A stretch of 26,735 nt of DNA from Chrysochromulina tobinii (taxonomy: Eukaryota; Haptophyta; Prymnesiales; Chrysochromulinaceae), in the NCBI GenBank assembly GCA_001275005.1, contig JWZX01002797.1:1-26735 (forward strand), given 5' to 3'. The translations under genes were made by a program, and so were the position numbers. The notes under the pieces were generated by a model. It saw only the letters and a list, made by a program, of their open reading frames with translations. It had not been told where the DNA came from and did no database searches. Shown in pieces: positions 10,667 to 19,174 of this stretch. Positions within the stretch are counted from its first letter, which is position 1; each line of letters opens with the position of its first letter.

Positions 10667-11174
10667 CGGTTTAAAGGACGACTTCGACTAAAGGAGCGTA
10701 GACGCCAATTCTTTTCGTCTTCTAGAACTTCTAGTCTTCTAACTTCTGGTCCTCGGGGTAGTCACACCGAGCGTCGGCGCCGCCGCTCGCCGAATTTACC
10801 ATGAAGAAGTCGCAACGGGAACGGTGCTCAAGTCCGACACCCGTGACCCGACCTCAACGTGCGTGTGTCGACGCGAGCTACGCGACCACGGGTTCGGTGG
10901 GTCGGTTATATGTTTTCGTTACCTCGTTTTGAGGGACTTATATACGCCGCGAGTTACGCTTACGGGTACCGTACCATAGTCCTCGCTTAGTGCCCGGCCC
11001 GATCTCGTGTACCGGATGTGCGCGCGACGAAGCCCGAAATCCGGCACCGGTGGGACCGAGGGCGTCGAGGGCTCGAGGCGCCGGGTGCCGCGGTCGACCG
11101 GGGAATTTATCGCTCTCAAATCGCTCTCATCACTCTTCGTCCCTACGCTTTTGAAAACGCGGTACAAGTTTTAT
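10667..11174. other. Convergent intergenic region
   Basis: This lies between the ends of two converging genes. A short pyrimidine repeat with four near copies of CTTCTAG sits at about 10719-10749, shortly after the stop codon of the membrane-protein gene. The rest has mixed composition with short open frames that resemble nothing. No tRNA-like or transposon-like structure is evident. Confidence 0.4.
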
Positions 11175-12704
11175 TCATGCTTCGGATGCGGCGGCACGCA
11201 TGAGGGCGGCTAGTGCCTGCCGCACCACGTCCGCCGTGTCTGCTGGCGTGCGCCGCGAGTCGTATGCGACAGGTGACCCGACTACGGTGGTGAGCGGCAC
11301 CGGCAGTGGGCCCAGAAATGGCGTGAAAGGAAGCTTCGTGTACTTGTAGAGAGCCTGGATGAGCTTGAATGAGCCGCCAAGCACCAGAAACACCTCTCGA
11401 ATGTGGCGCGTGAAGCACGGCACGATGGGCGCGCCGGCCGCGTGCGCAACCTCGGCAAATCCCTTCTTCCCGTACCAGCGCACTGCGTAGTCCTCGGCCG
11501 AGGTGGTCATTGCTTCGCGCACACCCCCTGGGGCGACGATGACGAGCCCGCCCGCCTTGAGGACCTCGAGGGCCACTTGACGGCCTGCGGGCACTGCACC
11601 ACACAGCCGTGCGAAGTAGCCGAAGAGCGGGATGCGGAAGACGAAGTCGGCGGCGAGGGTCGTGGGCAGTCGGCCGACGTTGCGGTGGATCCACTCGTGC
11701 ATGAAGTACATGTCCAGCGGGACGAACCCGTGATACACGCAAATCACCCCCGGGCCGATCGGCGGGATGTGCTGCGCGCCGATCACCTTGTAAGAGAAAA
11801 TTCGCTCACCCAGGAAGCGTGTGAACGCGAGCAGGTGCCGCCTCGCCGTGTCCTTGCTAGCGACGAAGCGGAGCCAGAGCAGGTAGCCCAACCATGCCCC
11901 GAGCGACGCGCCGAGCAGGCGGCGCACGAGCGACTGGCACGTGTACGACGCCTCGCGGCACAGTTCACACCGCTCAGGCGCACATCGCGGCGGGCACGCG
12001 TGCTGTGGAAGCACGACGGGTGAGCTCGTGTCCGACCGCCTCGTTGCTCCATCGTCGTCTGGTTTGGAGGTCCCTATCTTACTGAGGTGTCTCCCAAGGG
12101 TGCTACCGGTGCCCTCGTCGTCGGCGAGGAGCACAGCGTGCTCGGTCGGCGTTGGCTTGACCTGTGGCACCGACCCGTCCTCCTCGATTTCGCCCTCACA
12201 ATCGAGCGAGGTGAGCGACTCGAGAGTGGCGCAGCGGCTCAGGCAGGCCACGCATAGTTCGTGAGACTCGGCGATCGTGAAGAGCGCGCGCTCGGACGGC
12301 CGGCGACGCAGCGCTGGCTGCTGCTTCCCGCCAGCAGTGAGCCTTTCCTGAGCTTGCCTCAGCACATCGAGGCTCTCGACACTTCGCGATTTCGGCAGGG
12401 CGGAGCTGGGCGATTTCGGCAGGGTGGAGCTCGAGCCCTCAGTCATAGCCATTGCCTCGAGGTTGCCTGTGCTCTGCACTCGCGACCCAGGCCCACGCTC
12501 GACCGCCAAAGCAATGAGCCTTTCCTGAGCTCGCCTGCGTAGGGCAGTTCGTGCGGCGCGCTGCGAGGCCTGGTAGGACAATAGCAGCGCGACGGCGGCG
12601 CAAAGTAGTGCATGCGTACCGTCATGACGGAGAGCCACTCTGATCATTTGCCGAAGCTTGGTCAGCGGCGTGCGGCCGGGCGACGCGAAGTGGATGTCTT
12701 GCAT
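11175..12704 (-). CDS. TMEM68-like (MGAT-like LPLAT family) acyltransferase
   Basis: The product is 509 residues. The C-terminal ~230 residues match the lysophospholipid/monoacylglycerol acyltransferase superfamily, closest by eye to TMEM68: YHGFVPLD at 324-331 (His325 and Asp331, with five residues between them as in TMEM68), APGGVREA at 391-398, then GKKGFAEVAHAAGAPIVP and CFTRHIRE. TMEM68-type enzymes act on neutral glycerolipids in the endoplasmic reticulum, so a role in triacylglycerol or ether-lipid synthesis is likely but inferred. Hydrophobic segments at ~32-43 and ~263-282 may anchor it. The first ~260 residues are unusual for the family: Ser/Arg-rich with a small internal duplication (TLPKSPSSALPKSRS) and cysteine clusters (C151, C154, C158; C237, C241, C246, C249). 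The gene runs in the same direction as its upstream neighbour (154-base gap), but operon-like expression is not implied. No intron is needed. Confidence 0.85.
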   Translation of the reverse strand: MQDIHFASPGRTPLTKLRQMIRVALRHDGTHALLCAAVALLLSYQASQRAARTALRRRAQERLIALAVERGPGSRVQSTGNLEAMAMTEGSSSTLPKSPSSALPKSRSVESLDVLRQAQERLTAGGKQQPALRRRPSERALFTIAESHELCVACLSRCATLESLTSLDCEGEIEEDGSVPQVKPTPTEHAVLLADDEGTGSTLGRHLSKIGTSKPDDDGATRRSDTSSPVVLPQHACPPRCAPERCELCREASYTCQSLVRRLLGASLGAWLGYLLWLRFVASKDTARRHLLAFTRFLGERIFSYKVIGAQHIPPIGPGVICVYHGFVPLDMYFMHEWIHRNVGRLPTTLAADFVFRIPLFGYFARLCGAVPAGRQVALEVLKAGGLVIVAPGGVREAMTTSAEDYAVRWYGKKGFAEVAHAAGAPIVPCFTRHIREVFLVLGGSFKLIQALYKYTKLPFTPFLGPLPVPLTTVVGSPVAYDSRRTPADTADVVRQALAALMRAAASEA

Positions 12705-12857
12705 CCCAACTTGTTCTACAGTACTTTTTCTGACGACGGAGTGTGAACGTTAACAAGACACAAATCAAGTCAGTCAAGTCACTTTGTAACGTAGCGCGGC
12801 AGTGGCCTGTGCGCCGCAAGAAGTTCCGCAAGTCTCATGTTTATATCTTAATCATTA

Positions 12858-13997
12858 TCACAAGTACCGTCCAAACATGTCCCTCTCAAGTGACGTTCCT
12901 GGTGCTTTTTTGCTGCGCTTAACGGGTGCCTCGAGGCTCCAGCTTCTGTCCTCAGCGCTCATCCGAGGCCGCTTGGCGCCATGGCCGCTTCCGCTCGCTC
13001 CTCGCGCGTCTCGCTCGGCCCCGCCGCCGCGCGCTGCGCTGCGACCTTTGCCCCTTCCTCCATATCCACCACCGCCCTCCCCACGCGCCCCGCCCCGTCC
13101 GCCCCGTCCGAAGCCCTTGCCTCTGCATTCGCCGCGTGCACTGCCCTTTCCTGCGCATCGCCCCTTGGCTGCCTCTGCTTTCAGACGCCGCTCCCGCGCT
13201 GAGCGATTCGCCTGCTGCCGAGCCGCCTTCTTCGCCACCTTTTTGGCCAGGCGGCGCTCATCGGGTGAAACACCGAGCGTCGACGCAGACATGACCACCT
13301 CCTGATCGGCGCCGCCGCGCGGCCCGTTGAGCGACCTTCGCTTCCATCTCAGCTCGGCCGGCACCCCGACAGCTGCTACCGACTCGACTCGGCTGCGCTT
13401 CCGTGGCCGCTCCGCCGCCGCCGCCGATTCAGCAGAACGGGCTGCCGCTTGGGAGGTCGTGTTGGCGAGCGGCCGCTTTGAGACAGCTTCCGAGCGCGCC
13501 GTTTCCGCGTCAGACCCAGCGTCTGCACAATTCTCGTGCATCTCACGCCACCTGCGAAGCGCTTCTTTGGCGGCTTTGTATGCACCGATGATATTAGCAT
13601 CATCTTCAGACTCAGACATCTGCATGGAGTGCGACATCCTGGAACGTTCGCGGGCCTTGTGTGAGGCGGCCTTGGCCTCTGTGCACCGTCGGACCAACTC
13701 CTTATATTCTGCCGTCTTTGAATTGTGCTTCGAAGTGGCTGCTGGTGCACCAGCGGCGACGGCCTTGGCTTTCCGACGCTGCCAACTCGTCATGCGTGTC
13801 TTCCTTAGATTCACGTCGGTGTTTTGCTCAGACGATGCGGGAGCTCTGTCCGCCTCCATCACTCCGGAACCTAGGCGCTCTATGCGCATGCGCCTCGAGT
13901 GGTGCCGCAGGAGGTAGCCCGCGCGCACCTGGCGACGAGAACGGCTCCGGGGCACGCCCTCGCTCGAAATACGAGTTCGCACAGCGGCCGCGGGCAA
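12858..13997 (-). CDS. Basic RG-rich protein, probably nuclear or RNA-binding
   Basis: The product is 379 residues with no recognised fold. It is strongly basic. Residues ~70-125 and ~245-280 are Lys/Arg/Ala-rich helical stretches (RRLAKKVAKKAARQQANRSA). Residues ~282-340 form an RG/RGG-rich, low-complexity region (GKGFGRGGRGG, YGGRGKGRS). Candidate nuclear localisation signals are RPRKRSR (~197) and AKRPRM (~341). Such composition is typical of nucleolar or RNA-associated proteins, but function is unknown. Alternative starts exist at Met37 and Met47; the first ~45 residues are Arg-rich and may be upstream sequence rather than protein. Its start is only 69 bases from the divergent protease gene, so the two probably share a promoter. 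Confidence 0.6.
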   Translation of the reverse strand: MPAAAVRTRISSEGVPRSRSRRQVRAGYLLRHHSRRMRIERLGSGVMEADRAPASSEQNTDVNLRKTRMTSWQRRKAKAVAAGAPAATSKHNSKTAEYKELVRRCTEAKAASHKARERSRMSHSMQMSESEDDANIIGAYKAAKEALRRWREMHENCADAGSDAETARSEAVSKRPLANTTSQAAARSAESAAAAERPRKRSRVESVAAVGVPAELRWKRRSLNGPRGGADQEVVMSASTLGVSPDERRLAKKVAKKAARQQANRSARERRLKAEAAKGRCAGKGSARGECRGKGFGRGGRGGARGEGGGGYGGRGKGRSAARGGGAERDARGASGSGHGAKRPRMSAEDRSWSLEAPVKRSKKAPGTSLERDMFGRYL

Positions 13998-14066
13998 AAA
14001 AGACCACTTGGGTGTGAATCGGCTGCGAAGTTCACAAGCCGTTCACGCTGAAATTCAGGTTTAGAA
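13998..14066. promoter_or_regulatory. Compact divergent promoter
   Basis: Only 69 bases separate the assigned starts of the RG-rich protein (minus) and the SPPL2-like protease (plus). If both starts are right, this segment plus the 5' ends must hold both promoters. I see no clear TATA box. If the RG-rich protein really starts at Met37 or Met47, the shared region grows to roughly 180-210 bases. Confidence 0.4.
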
Positions 14067-16365
14067 ATGCATTTCCGGCCTTTAATGAACGCTGCACTCT
14101 TCAGCGCTACCCTCGCACACCCTGCAGTCATCCTGGCAGTCCTTGATGGCAAATCGCTCACTCTGAAGGCGCAATGCACCAAGGGCGCGCCGTTTTCCGC
14201 AAAGCTCGGCATGCTCTCCGCAGGTCATGCGTGCTCTTCATCCTTCAAATCCGCGCCCGCCAATCAGTTTGCCCTCTTCGCGCGAAGCGGCGAGTGCTCG
14301 CTCGAGGCCCAAGATAAGAACGGCTCTGGCCGTCGGCGCGTCCGTGCTCATCGTTGCCGACACGCTCACCACCTTGTATGCACCATTACCAAATGACACG
14401 TCATCATCACTGCTGCTGGCTGACCCGTGCTCGGTGTACTGCGACGCGGGCCGAGGCATGGTCGACACTCGCGGAGTCGAGATGCCTGACGTGCTTAGCG
14501 GGCTCGTTGGCCAGTGCCCGCCGCCCGACACGTACAGCGGCAAACGGTGCTCGACCAATCTCTGCGCCTTCTCCTCCTTTCCCAACTCATCCTCGCCGAT
14601 GCGCGAGGTCTGCTGTGTGCTCGAGCCGCACATGCCACCTGTCGCTGCCCCTGCCGCTACATTCTCGGTGCCAGTGCTTTCGATCTCCCTGGCGCTTGGG
14701 ATGGTGCTTGAAAGAATGTGCTCCACGTCCACCTTCTCCGTTTCTGGCTTGCTGTCGCGCTGCTCGCTCCAAGTGACCATCGAAACTGACGTACCGCGGG
14801 GCGCTTGGGACGGCGCTTGGGATGGCTCGGCGCCGATCATATGGGCGATTGCCACGGGCACGGCTGCACTCGCCTCCTACCTTGCTGCATCCGAGCATAA
14901 GATGCAGGACCAAGAAATGCGAGCTGCTTTACGCGACAATAAGCGCTCTCCCGACCTTGCTGCTGACCTCGCCTCAGTCGCCGCCTCGACCATCGACACG
15001 ACGACAGCCGTCGCCTTCTTGGTGATGGCGAGCGCTAGCCTGCTTACACTCTACTTCCTCCTCCAAGTGGGGCTCGCCTCCGTACTCCTGTTCCTCATCA
15101 ACCTTGCCTTCATCCTGGTGAGCGCCGCCGCCTCGGCCGAAGTCTTCCTGTTGCCCCTCCTCATGACGTTGTGTCCGAGCGACCTGCAAGAGGCCTCTAT
15201 CCGCCTGTCACGAGCGGCAGTGACGAGTGCCGCCCCTGACGCCGCGTCGGCGTGTGCAGAGACTGCAGTACCAGCAGAGGCCACACGAACCGCGCCGCCC
15301 GCCGCCGAGGACAGCGAAGCGTTGCAGTTGCTTCCCTTGGTCAGCAGCCTCACTGCACTAGCCATCTCGATCAGTTGGTTTATCTACCGCAAGGAGCCTT
15401 GGATGTGGCTGGTGCAGGATGGGCTCTCGATGGCCGTGTGCATCCTGTTCGTGCGCACCATCCGACTGCCTTCGCTCAAGCTCGCCACCTTCTTCTTGTG
15501 CCTCATGTTCCTGTATGATATTTGCATGGTCTTCATCTCGCCGCTCGTCTTCCACAAGTCGGTTATGCTCGAGGTGGCCACCGCAGGCGCGTCCACTCGC
15601 TCCATTGGTGAGCACGGCCAGTGCGTGCGCACCAGGGGCGAGAACATGCCCATGCTTATGGCCGTCCCTCGCATGTTCCCCTACACCTCAGTGTACGATG
15701 GCGTCTTCTCGCCGCCCCCACCGCTGTTGCCCCCCTTGGCGGCTGAGGAGGCCCTCGGTGTGGGAAGCTGGCTTTGGCGCCTCTCGGGCGCGCCAGGCGA
15801 TTATGGCATGATTGGTCTGGGCGACATCGTACTGCCTGCTCTCGCGATCGCGTACGGCCGTCGAGTCGACCTCGCCTCAGCTCCGAACGCGTGGTTTGGC
15901 TACTACACCTTTGCCGTGGTTGGCTACGCAGTGGGCCTCCTTGTGACTCTGGCCGCCAATGCCTACGGCTGGACTTTCAACGGTGTGCAAGGCCAGCCGG
16001 CGCTGCTTTACCTCGTTCCGGGCGTGATCGGTTTCCAACTGCTTCGGGCTGTGATCGCGTGCGAGCTCCAGGCAACTTGGGAGGGCCAGCAACTTCCCCA
16101 GCTCCCAGCCAACTTGAGCAGCCTCAGCTGCGATGGCTGCAATACCAGCTTGCTGCTCGATGAGATGGCCCACTCCGACAGCGACCGCAACCTTGACTAT
16201 TGCCGCGCGTGCTTTGCGAGGTTACCCGCCGAGAAGAGACGCGACCTTGTCGAGCGGCCAGTTCACGAGCGATGTGGGGTGGACCTTCCCACCGCCATCA
16301 AGTGCACGACCTCCACACACCGAGACTTTGCGGCGTCTGGCGGTCGCGAGCAGACGCTCTTATGA
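14067..16365 (+). CDS. SPPL2-like intramembrane aspartic protease with PA domain and C-terminal Cys-pair module; one frame change
   Basis: With one base skipped at 14308-14310, the protein is about 765 residues; the start is the ATG at 14067 or 14085. The N-terminus carries a hydrophobic leader and a protease-associated (PA) lumenal domain: ALFARSGECSLEA in the first frame continues directly into KIRTALAVGASVLIVAD in the second, then SVPVLSISLALG, with a Cys-rich insert between. The multi-span core has the family's catalytic motifs: FLYDICMVFISP (Tyr483, Asp484), GLGDIVLPALAIAYG (Asp586) and the PAL motif in QPALLYLVP (644-646). These GxGD proteases cleave transmembrane segments, often of signal peptides or type II proteins, in the ER or endosomes. 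After the last span come CDGC (688-691) and YCRAC (712-715), a C-x2-C-x20-C-x2-C arrangement like a short ZZ or treble-clef zinc finger. That module is not part of the SPPL2 proteins I know. Confidence 0.9.
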
Positions 16366-16729
16366 GCGATAGCGCGATGCACACACTCACTAGACTCACT
16401 GTAGAATCACTTCAAGTCTTCAACCGTACGTCCGCGCGGGTCCGGCGAGCGGCGCGTGGTCGATCCGAAAGCGGATATCGTATCCCGCACGACGCATTTT
16501 CCCGCCGCAACGATCTATACGATGTTTCGATCGCTCATATTAAACTGTAATTCTCAAACAAAACCGCCCCGCCCTGTCGCCTGGGGGTGGGGGGGGGTTC
16601 GTTTGGGGGTCGTTGCTATGGACCGGACGCGTACGGTGGACCTCTGTCTCGCTCTTGGACCTCGCCTCCGCGCTTGGGCCAGGCTGCGCACGGAGCCGTG
16701 GAGCCCCGGGACGGGACCGCGCGACGCGC
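16366..16729. other. Convergent intergenic region with G-rich tract
   Basis: This lies between the ends of the protease gene and the exostosin gene. The left half is AT-richer, with ttaaactgtaattc near 16540 that could serve as a polyadenylation region. At 16583-16609 there are runs of 5, 9 and 5 guanines on the plus strand, enough to form a G-quadruplex. No gene is seen. Confidence 0.5.
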
Positions 16730-18136
16730 CTATCCTGGAGAAGAACCCCAATTCGACCAAAACCCAGGGCATTTGATTTCATTGCAAATGGAGGCCCCAT
16801 CATTGTACGGGCACAAGGTAGGGTCGTCGACCGAGTTGTTGTTGGCGTAGGGGCTGTCGGGCCGGCTCATCGTGAGGTCGCAGCTCTTTAAACGGTGCTC
16901 GATCTCGCGCAGTAACCCCAGCACGACTCCCTCGGGGTTGCGGTCTACGTCTAGGTACGCACGGAAGACGGCGCGCGCGTTCCGGCGCGTCGTCTCGAGG
17001 TCAGCCGTGCTCTGCGAGTGCCACTGGTGCAGCCAGCCCTCTTGCTCGCGCATGCATTGCCCACGGATCTTGCCCCGCGTGATCGGCCCCAGCCAGAGGG
17101 ACGCCGCTCGCCAGTCGATAGAAAGCGGGAACGGAAGCGAGGTGGTGAAGCTGTGGTAGTCCACGCTCATCCGGTAATACGAGCGCACAAGAACGGGCAC
17201 GCAGCCGGCAGACATGACGTCGAATAGCCGCCGCGAGGAGGGCACATCACCCGCGGGCACCATGCACATCGATGCCGCCCGGTAGCTCCGCGCCGTACGT
17301 GCGTACGAGTTCTGATTGTATCCTGACCGGTTGGACCCGCGTGTCATCTCGCCGGTCTGCGTATCTACGCGAACGTTCCCAGCCAGGCGGACTCGCTCGA
17401 GCAGCTCCAGCATGGTGTCGCGCAGCCCGTGGTCGTACCGCCCCAGCCCGCCGTGGAACATCAGGCCGGAGCGAGCGCTGTGCAACGCGCGACCATGGCC
17501 GCCGCCGCCGTCGTCGTATGCGAGCGAGTGCGGGTAGAAAGGAATGGTAACGCCCCGTCGGTAGGCGTGAGAGAAAGCTTGCGGAAACTTGAGAAAATCG
17601 CGTGCAAAGAGTGGATCACACGATGCGACGATCAGATTGCCACGCCCAAGGGTGTGCATCAGCGGATCGCCCATCTCCTTGATCATGCATGCGCAGTAGA
17701 GGAGTAAAAAGGGCTTTTTGCGGCGGCTAAAGAGCCGCAGCTTGCTCAGCGCCATGGCAAGCATGCTCATGCGATGCTCATGTGCCTGCACATCGCCGGT
17801 CACATTCGCGAGCACGTAGGAAGCGAAGGGCAGCGCGCCAATGACGTGCAGCTCAGCCTCGTTTACATCCAGTGTGCGAAGCGGATGTCGTTCGAGCCCT
17901 CCCATGATTGGAATGTCAGACAGGTACTGCGCCTCGCCAACGGGAAAAGCCAAATCCATCGGCCGTCCCGCCATCTCAGTGTGTAGTGCAGAGAGCACAT
18001 GGCTGTAATTGAAAGCTCCATTGCCGTGGATGTAAAAGCGCAGACGCGGTGGGGGTGGATTCAACAGCGGCACTGCGCCATCGGAGCAGAAGGCGTCGGT
18101 GCAGCGCACGGTGCAGCGCGAGGGGGCCGACCGCAT
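16730..18136 (-). CDS. Exostosin-family (GT47) glycosyltransferase
   Basis: The product is 468 residues. The diagnostic C-terminal exostosin segment is present: SYRAASMCMVPAGDVPSSRR, then LFDVMSAGCVPVLV (about 284-317), the nucleotide-sugar binding region of GT47 enzymes. Upstream, RLRFYIHGNGAFNYS (~31-45) and the FHGGLGRYDHGLRD segment (~227-240) fit the family's N-terminal half. GT47 members add sugars to cell-wall or extracellular polysaccharides in the Golgi; donor and acceptor cannot be told from sequence. No signal anchor is visible at the assigned start (ATG at 18134-18136), although Golgi GT47 proteins normally have one, so an upstream exon in 18137-18369 is possible. The C-terminal ~45 residues hold three cysteines (CDLTMSRPDS, LCPYND, CNEIKC). 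It is transcribed divergently from the Cpn20 gene. Confidence 0.85.
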   Translation of the reverse strand: MRSAPSRCTVRCTDAFCSDGAVPLLNPPPPRLRFYIHGNGAFNYSHVLSALHTEMAGRPMDLAFPVGEAQYLSDIPIMGGLERHPLRTLDVNEAELHVIGALPFASYVLANVTGDVQAHEHRMSMLAMALSKLRLFSRRKKPFLLLYCACMIKEMGDPLMHTLGRGNLIVASCDPLFARDFLKFPQAFSHAYRRGVTIPFYPHSLAYDDGGGGHGRALHSARSGLMFHGGLGRYDHGLRDTMLELLERVRLAGNVRVDTQTGEMTRGSNRSGYNQNSYARTARSYRAASMCMVPAGDVPSSRRLFDVMSAGCVPVLVRSYYRMSVDYHSFTTSLPFPLSIDWRAASLWLGPITRGKIRGQCMREQEGWLHQWHSQSTADLETTRRNARAVFRAYLDVDRNPEGVVLGLLREIEHRLKSCDLTMSRPDSPYANNNSVDDPTLCPYNDGASICNEIKCPGFWSNWGSSPG

Positions 18137-18369
18137 CGGCGAAGATGTTCAGACAATGTCCAAGTGCAGAATTGTCCAAGTGAAGCCGTTTCAACATCGT
18201 TACCAGTAAGTTGCTTGAAAGTGTCCGCCGGCGACCAGTACAATGACCGTTAAGCAAGGATCATTTGTATGTTAGTACGTTTTCAATTGTGAATGGACAT
18301 AGAAACCGCGTGTGAAATGAACCTCCCGGGAGCGAGCTCTTCGACACACAGTCTCGGCGACGTGTAATC
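18137..18369. promoter_or_regulatory. Divergent promoter region, GT47 / Cpn20
   Basis: A 233-base gap separates the GT47 start (minus) from the Cpn20 start (plus). It includes an AT-richer part near 18250-18300. A missing 5' exon of the GT47 gene encoding a signal anchor could lie here. No defined motif is claimed. Confidence 0.35.
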
Positions 18370-19174
18370 ATGGTAGCGATCGCGCTCTCTCTCTTCTCGC
18401 TGGCCTATCAGCTGGGTCCGGCCGGCCGCACGCACGGCACACGTGCACCCGCGTGCACGATGGGGGAGTACCGACTCAACAACTACATCCTGCCCGGCCC
18501 GGTCAAGCCTCTCGGGAACCAGGTGCAGAAATGCAGCCACAGTACAAAGCTAGAAACCCCTTGCGCCGCCATGGCCTTCTTTGCCCACGCTGCATCGGTC
18601 CCGGTGCGCACAGGTGCTCATCAAGCTGCGCAAGATCGAAGAGAAGACAGGAGGCGGACTCTTTGTGCCGACGGCAGAGACGGAGAAGCCCAAGGAGGGC
18701 ATGGTGATCGCTGCGGGCCCGGGAAGTGTCAACCCGGAAACGGGCGAGACGATCGTCAACCCGGTATCGGAAGGCGATCTGGTGCTGCTCAGCGACTTCA
18801 CGGGTGAGAAGGTTGAGTATAATGGCGAGAAGCATATCTTTGTCAACGCTGACAGTTTGCTTGGGAAGTTTGACAAACAGAAGGTGACGCTCGAGGCGTT
18901 CGAGCCAATCGGCGACCGCGTCCTCGTCGCCGTGGCCGAGGCGGCGACGGAGACCACGACCGGCATTGCGCTCGCTCTCGCCGAGAACGAGGACAGCTGC
19001 ATGGGCGAGGTGGCTGCGGTAGGCAAGGGCAAGTACTACAACGGCGCGCTTCGGCCCGTGGGCATCGCAAAGGGTGAGTCGGTCATGTACGACAAGTACG
19101 CGGGCGCGGAGGCGAAATTCGACGGCAAAAAGTTCAAGATAGTCTCCGAGAAGGAGTGCATCGCCAAATGGTAG
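18370..19174 (+). CDS. CPN20: Plastid co-chaperonin Cpn20 (tandem GroES domains), one intron
   Basis: Read as 18370-18522 joined to 18614-19174, this gives 237 residues. Two GroES domains are fused, as in chloroplast Cpn20: the first from VKPLGNQVLIKLRKIEEKTG through VIAAGPGSVNP to ~145, the second from FEPIGDRVLVAVAEAATETT through GEVAAVGKGKYY and VMYDKYAG to the end. Both have the expected mobile-loop position (EEKTGGGLFVPTAE; TETTTGIALAL). Cpn20 caps the Cpn60 barrel during folding of plastid proteins such as Rubisco. The first ~43 residues (MVAIALSLFSLAYQLGPAG, then a Thr/Arg-rich stretch) read as a signal peptide plus transit peptide, which implies a plastid of secondary origin. The ATG at 18370 is chosen because it opens this leader. 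The intron falls inside the first strand of domain 1. Confidence 0.93.
18523..18613 (+). other. Intron in Cpn20
   Basis: A 91-base intron with donor GTGCAG after ...GGGAACCAG and acceptor CGCACAG ends at 18613. Splicing at codon boundaries joins KPLGNQ to VLIKLRKIEEKT, which reproduces the conserved GroES start (KPLGDRVLVK). Without splicing the two halves are in different frames. Confidence 0.9.

Noticed and set aside
10667-11174. tRNA gene suggested by a GGTTCGGT box near 10890
   Set aside because: No matching A-box or cloverleaf arms could be found around it.
12802-13305. Pro/Arg-rich plus-strand open frames opposite the RG-rich gene
   Set aside because: These are antisense shadows of a GC-rich low-complexity coding region; the minus-strand frame is longer and has coherent features.
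14067-14396. A separate small gene of 109 residues before the protease
   Set aside because: Its residues ALFARSGECSLEA complete the PA domain that continues in the next frame; after 14310 this frame becomes shadow sequence.
17300-17345. Another ACCGGT repeat copy in the GT47 gene (and one near 12108 in the acyltransferase gene)
   Set aside because: Only the six-base ACCGGT palindrome is present, within conserved coding sequence, without the A-rich core.
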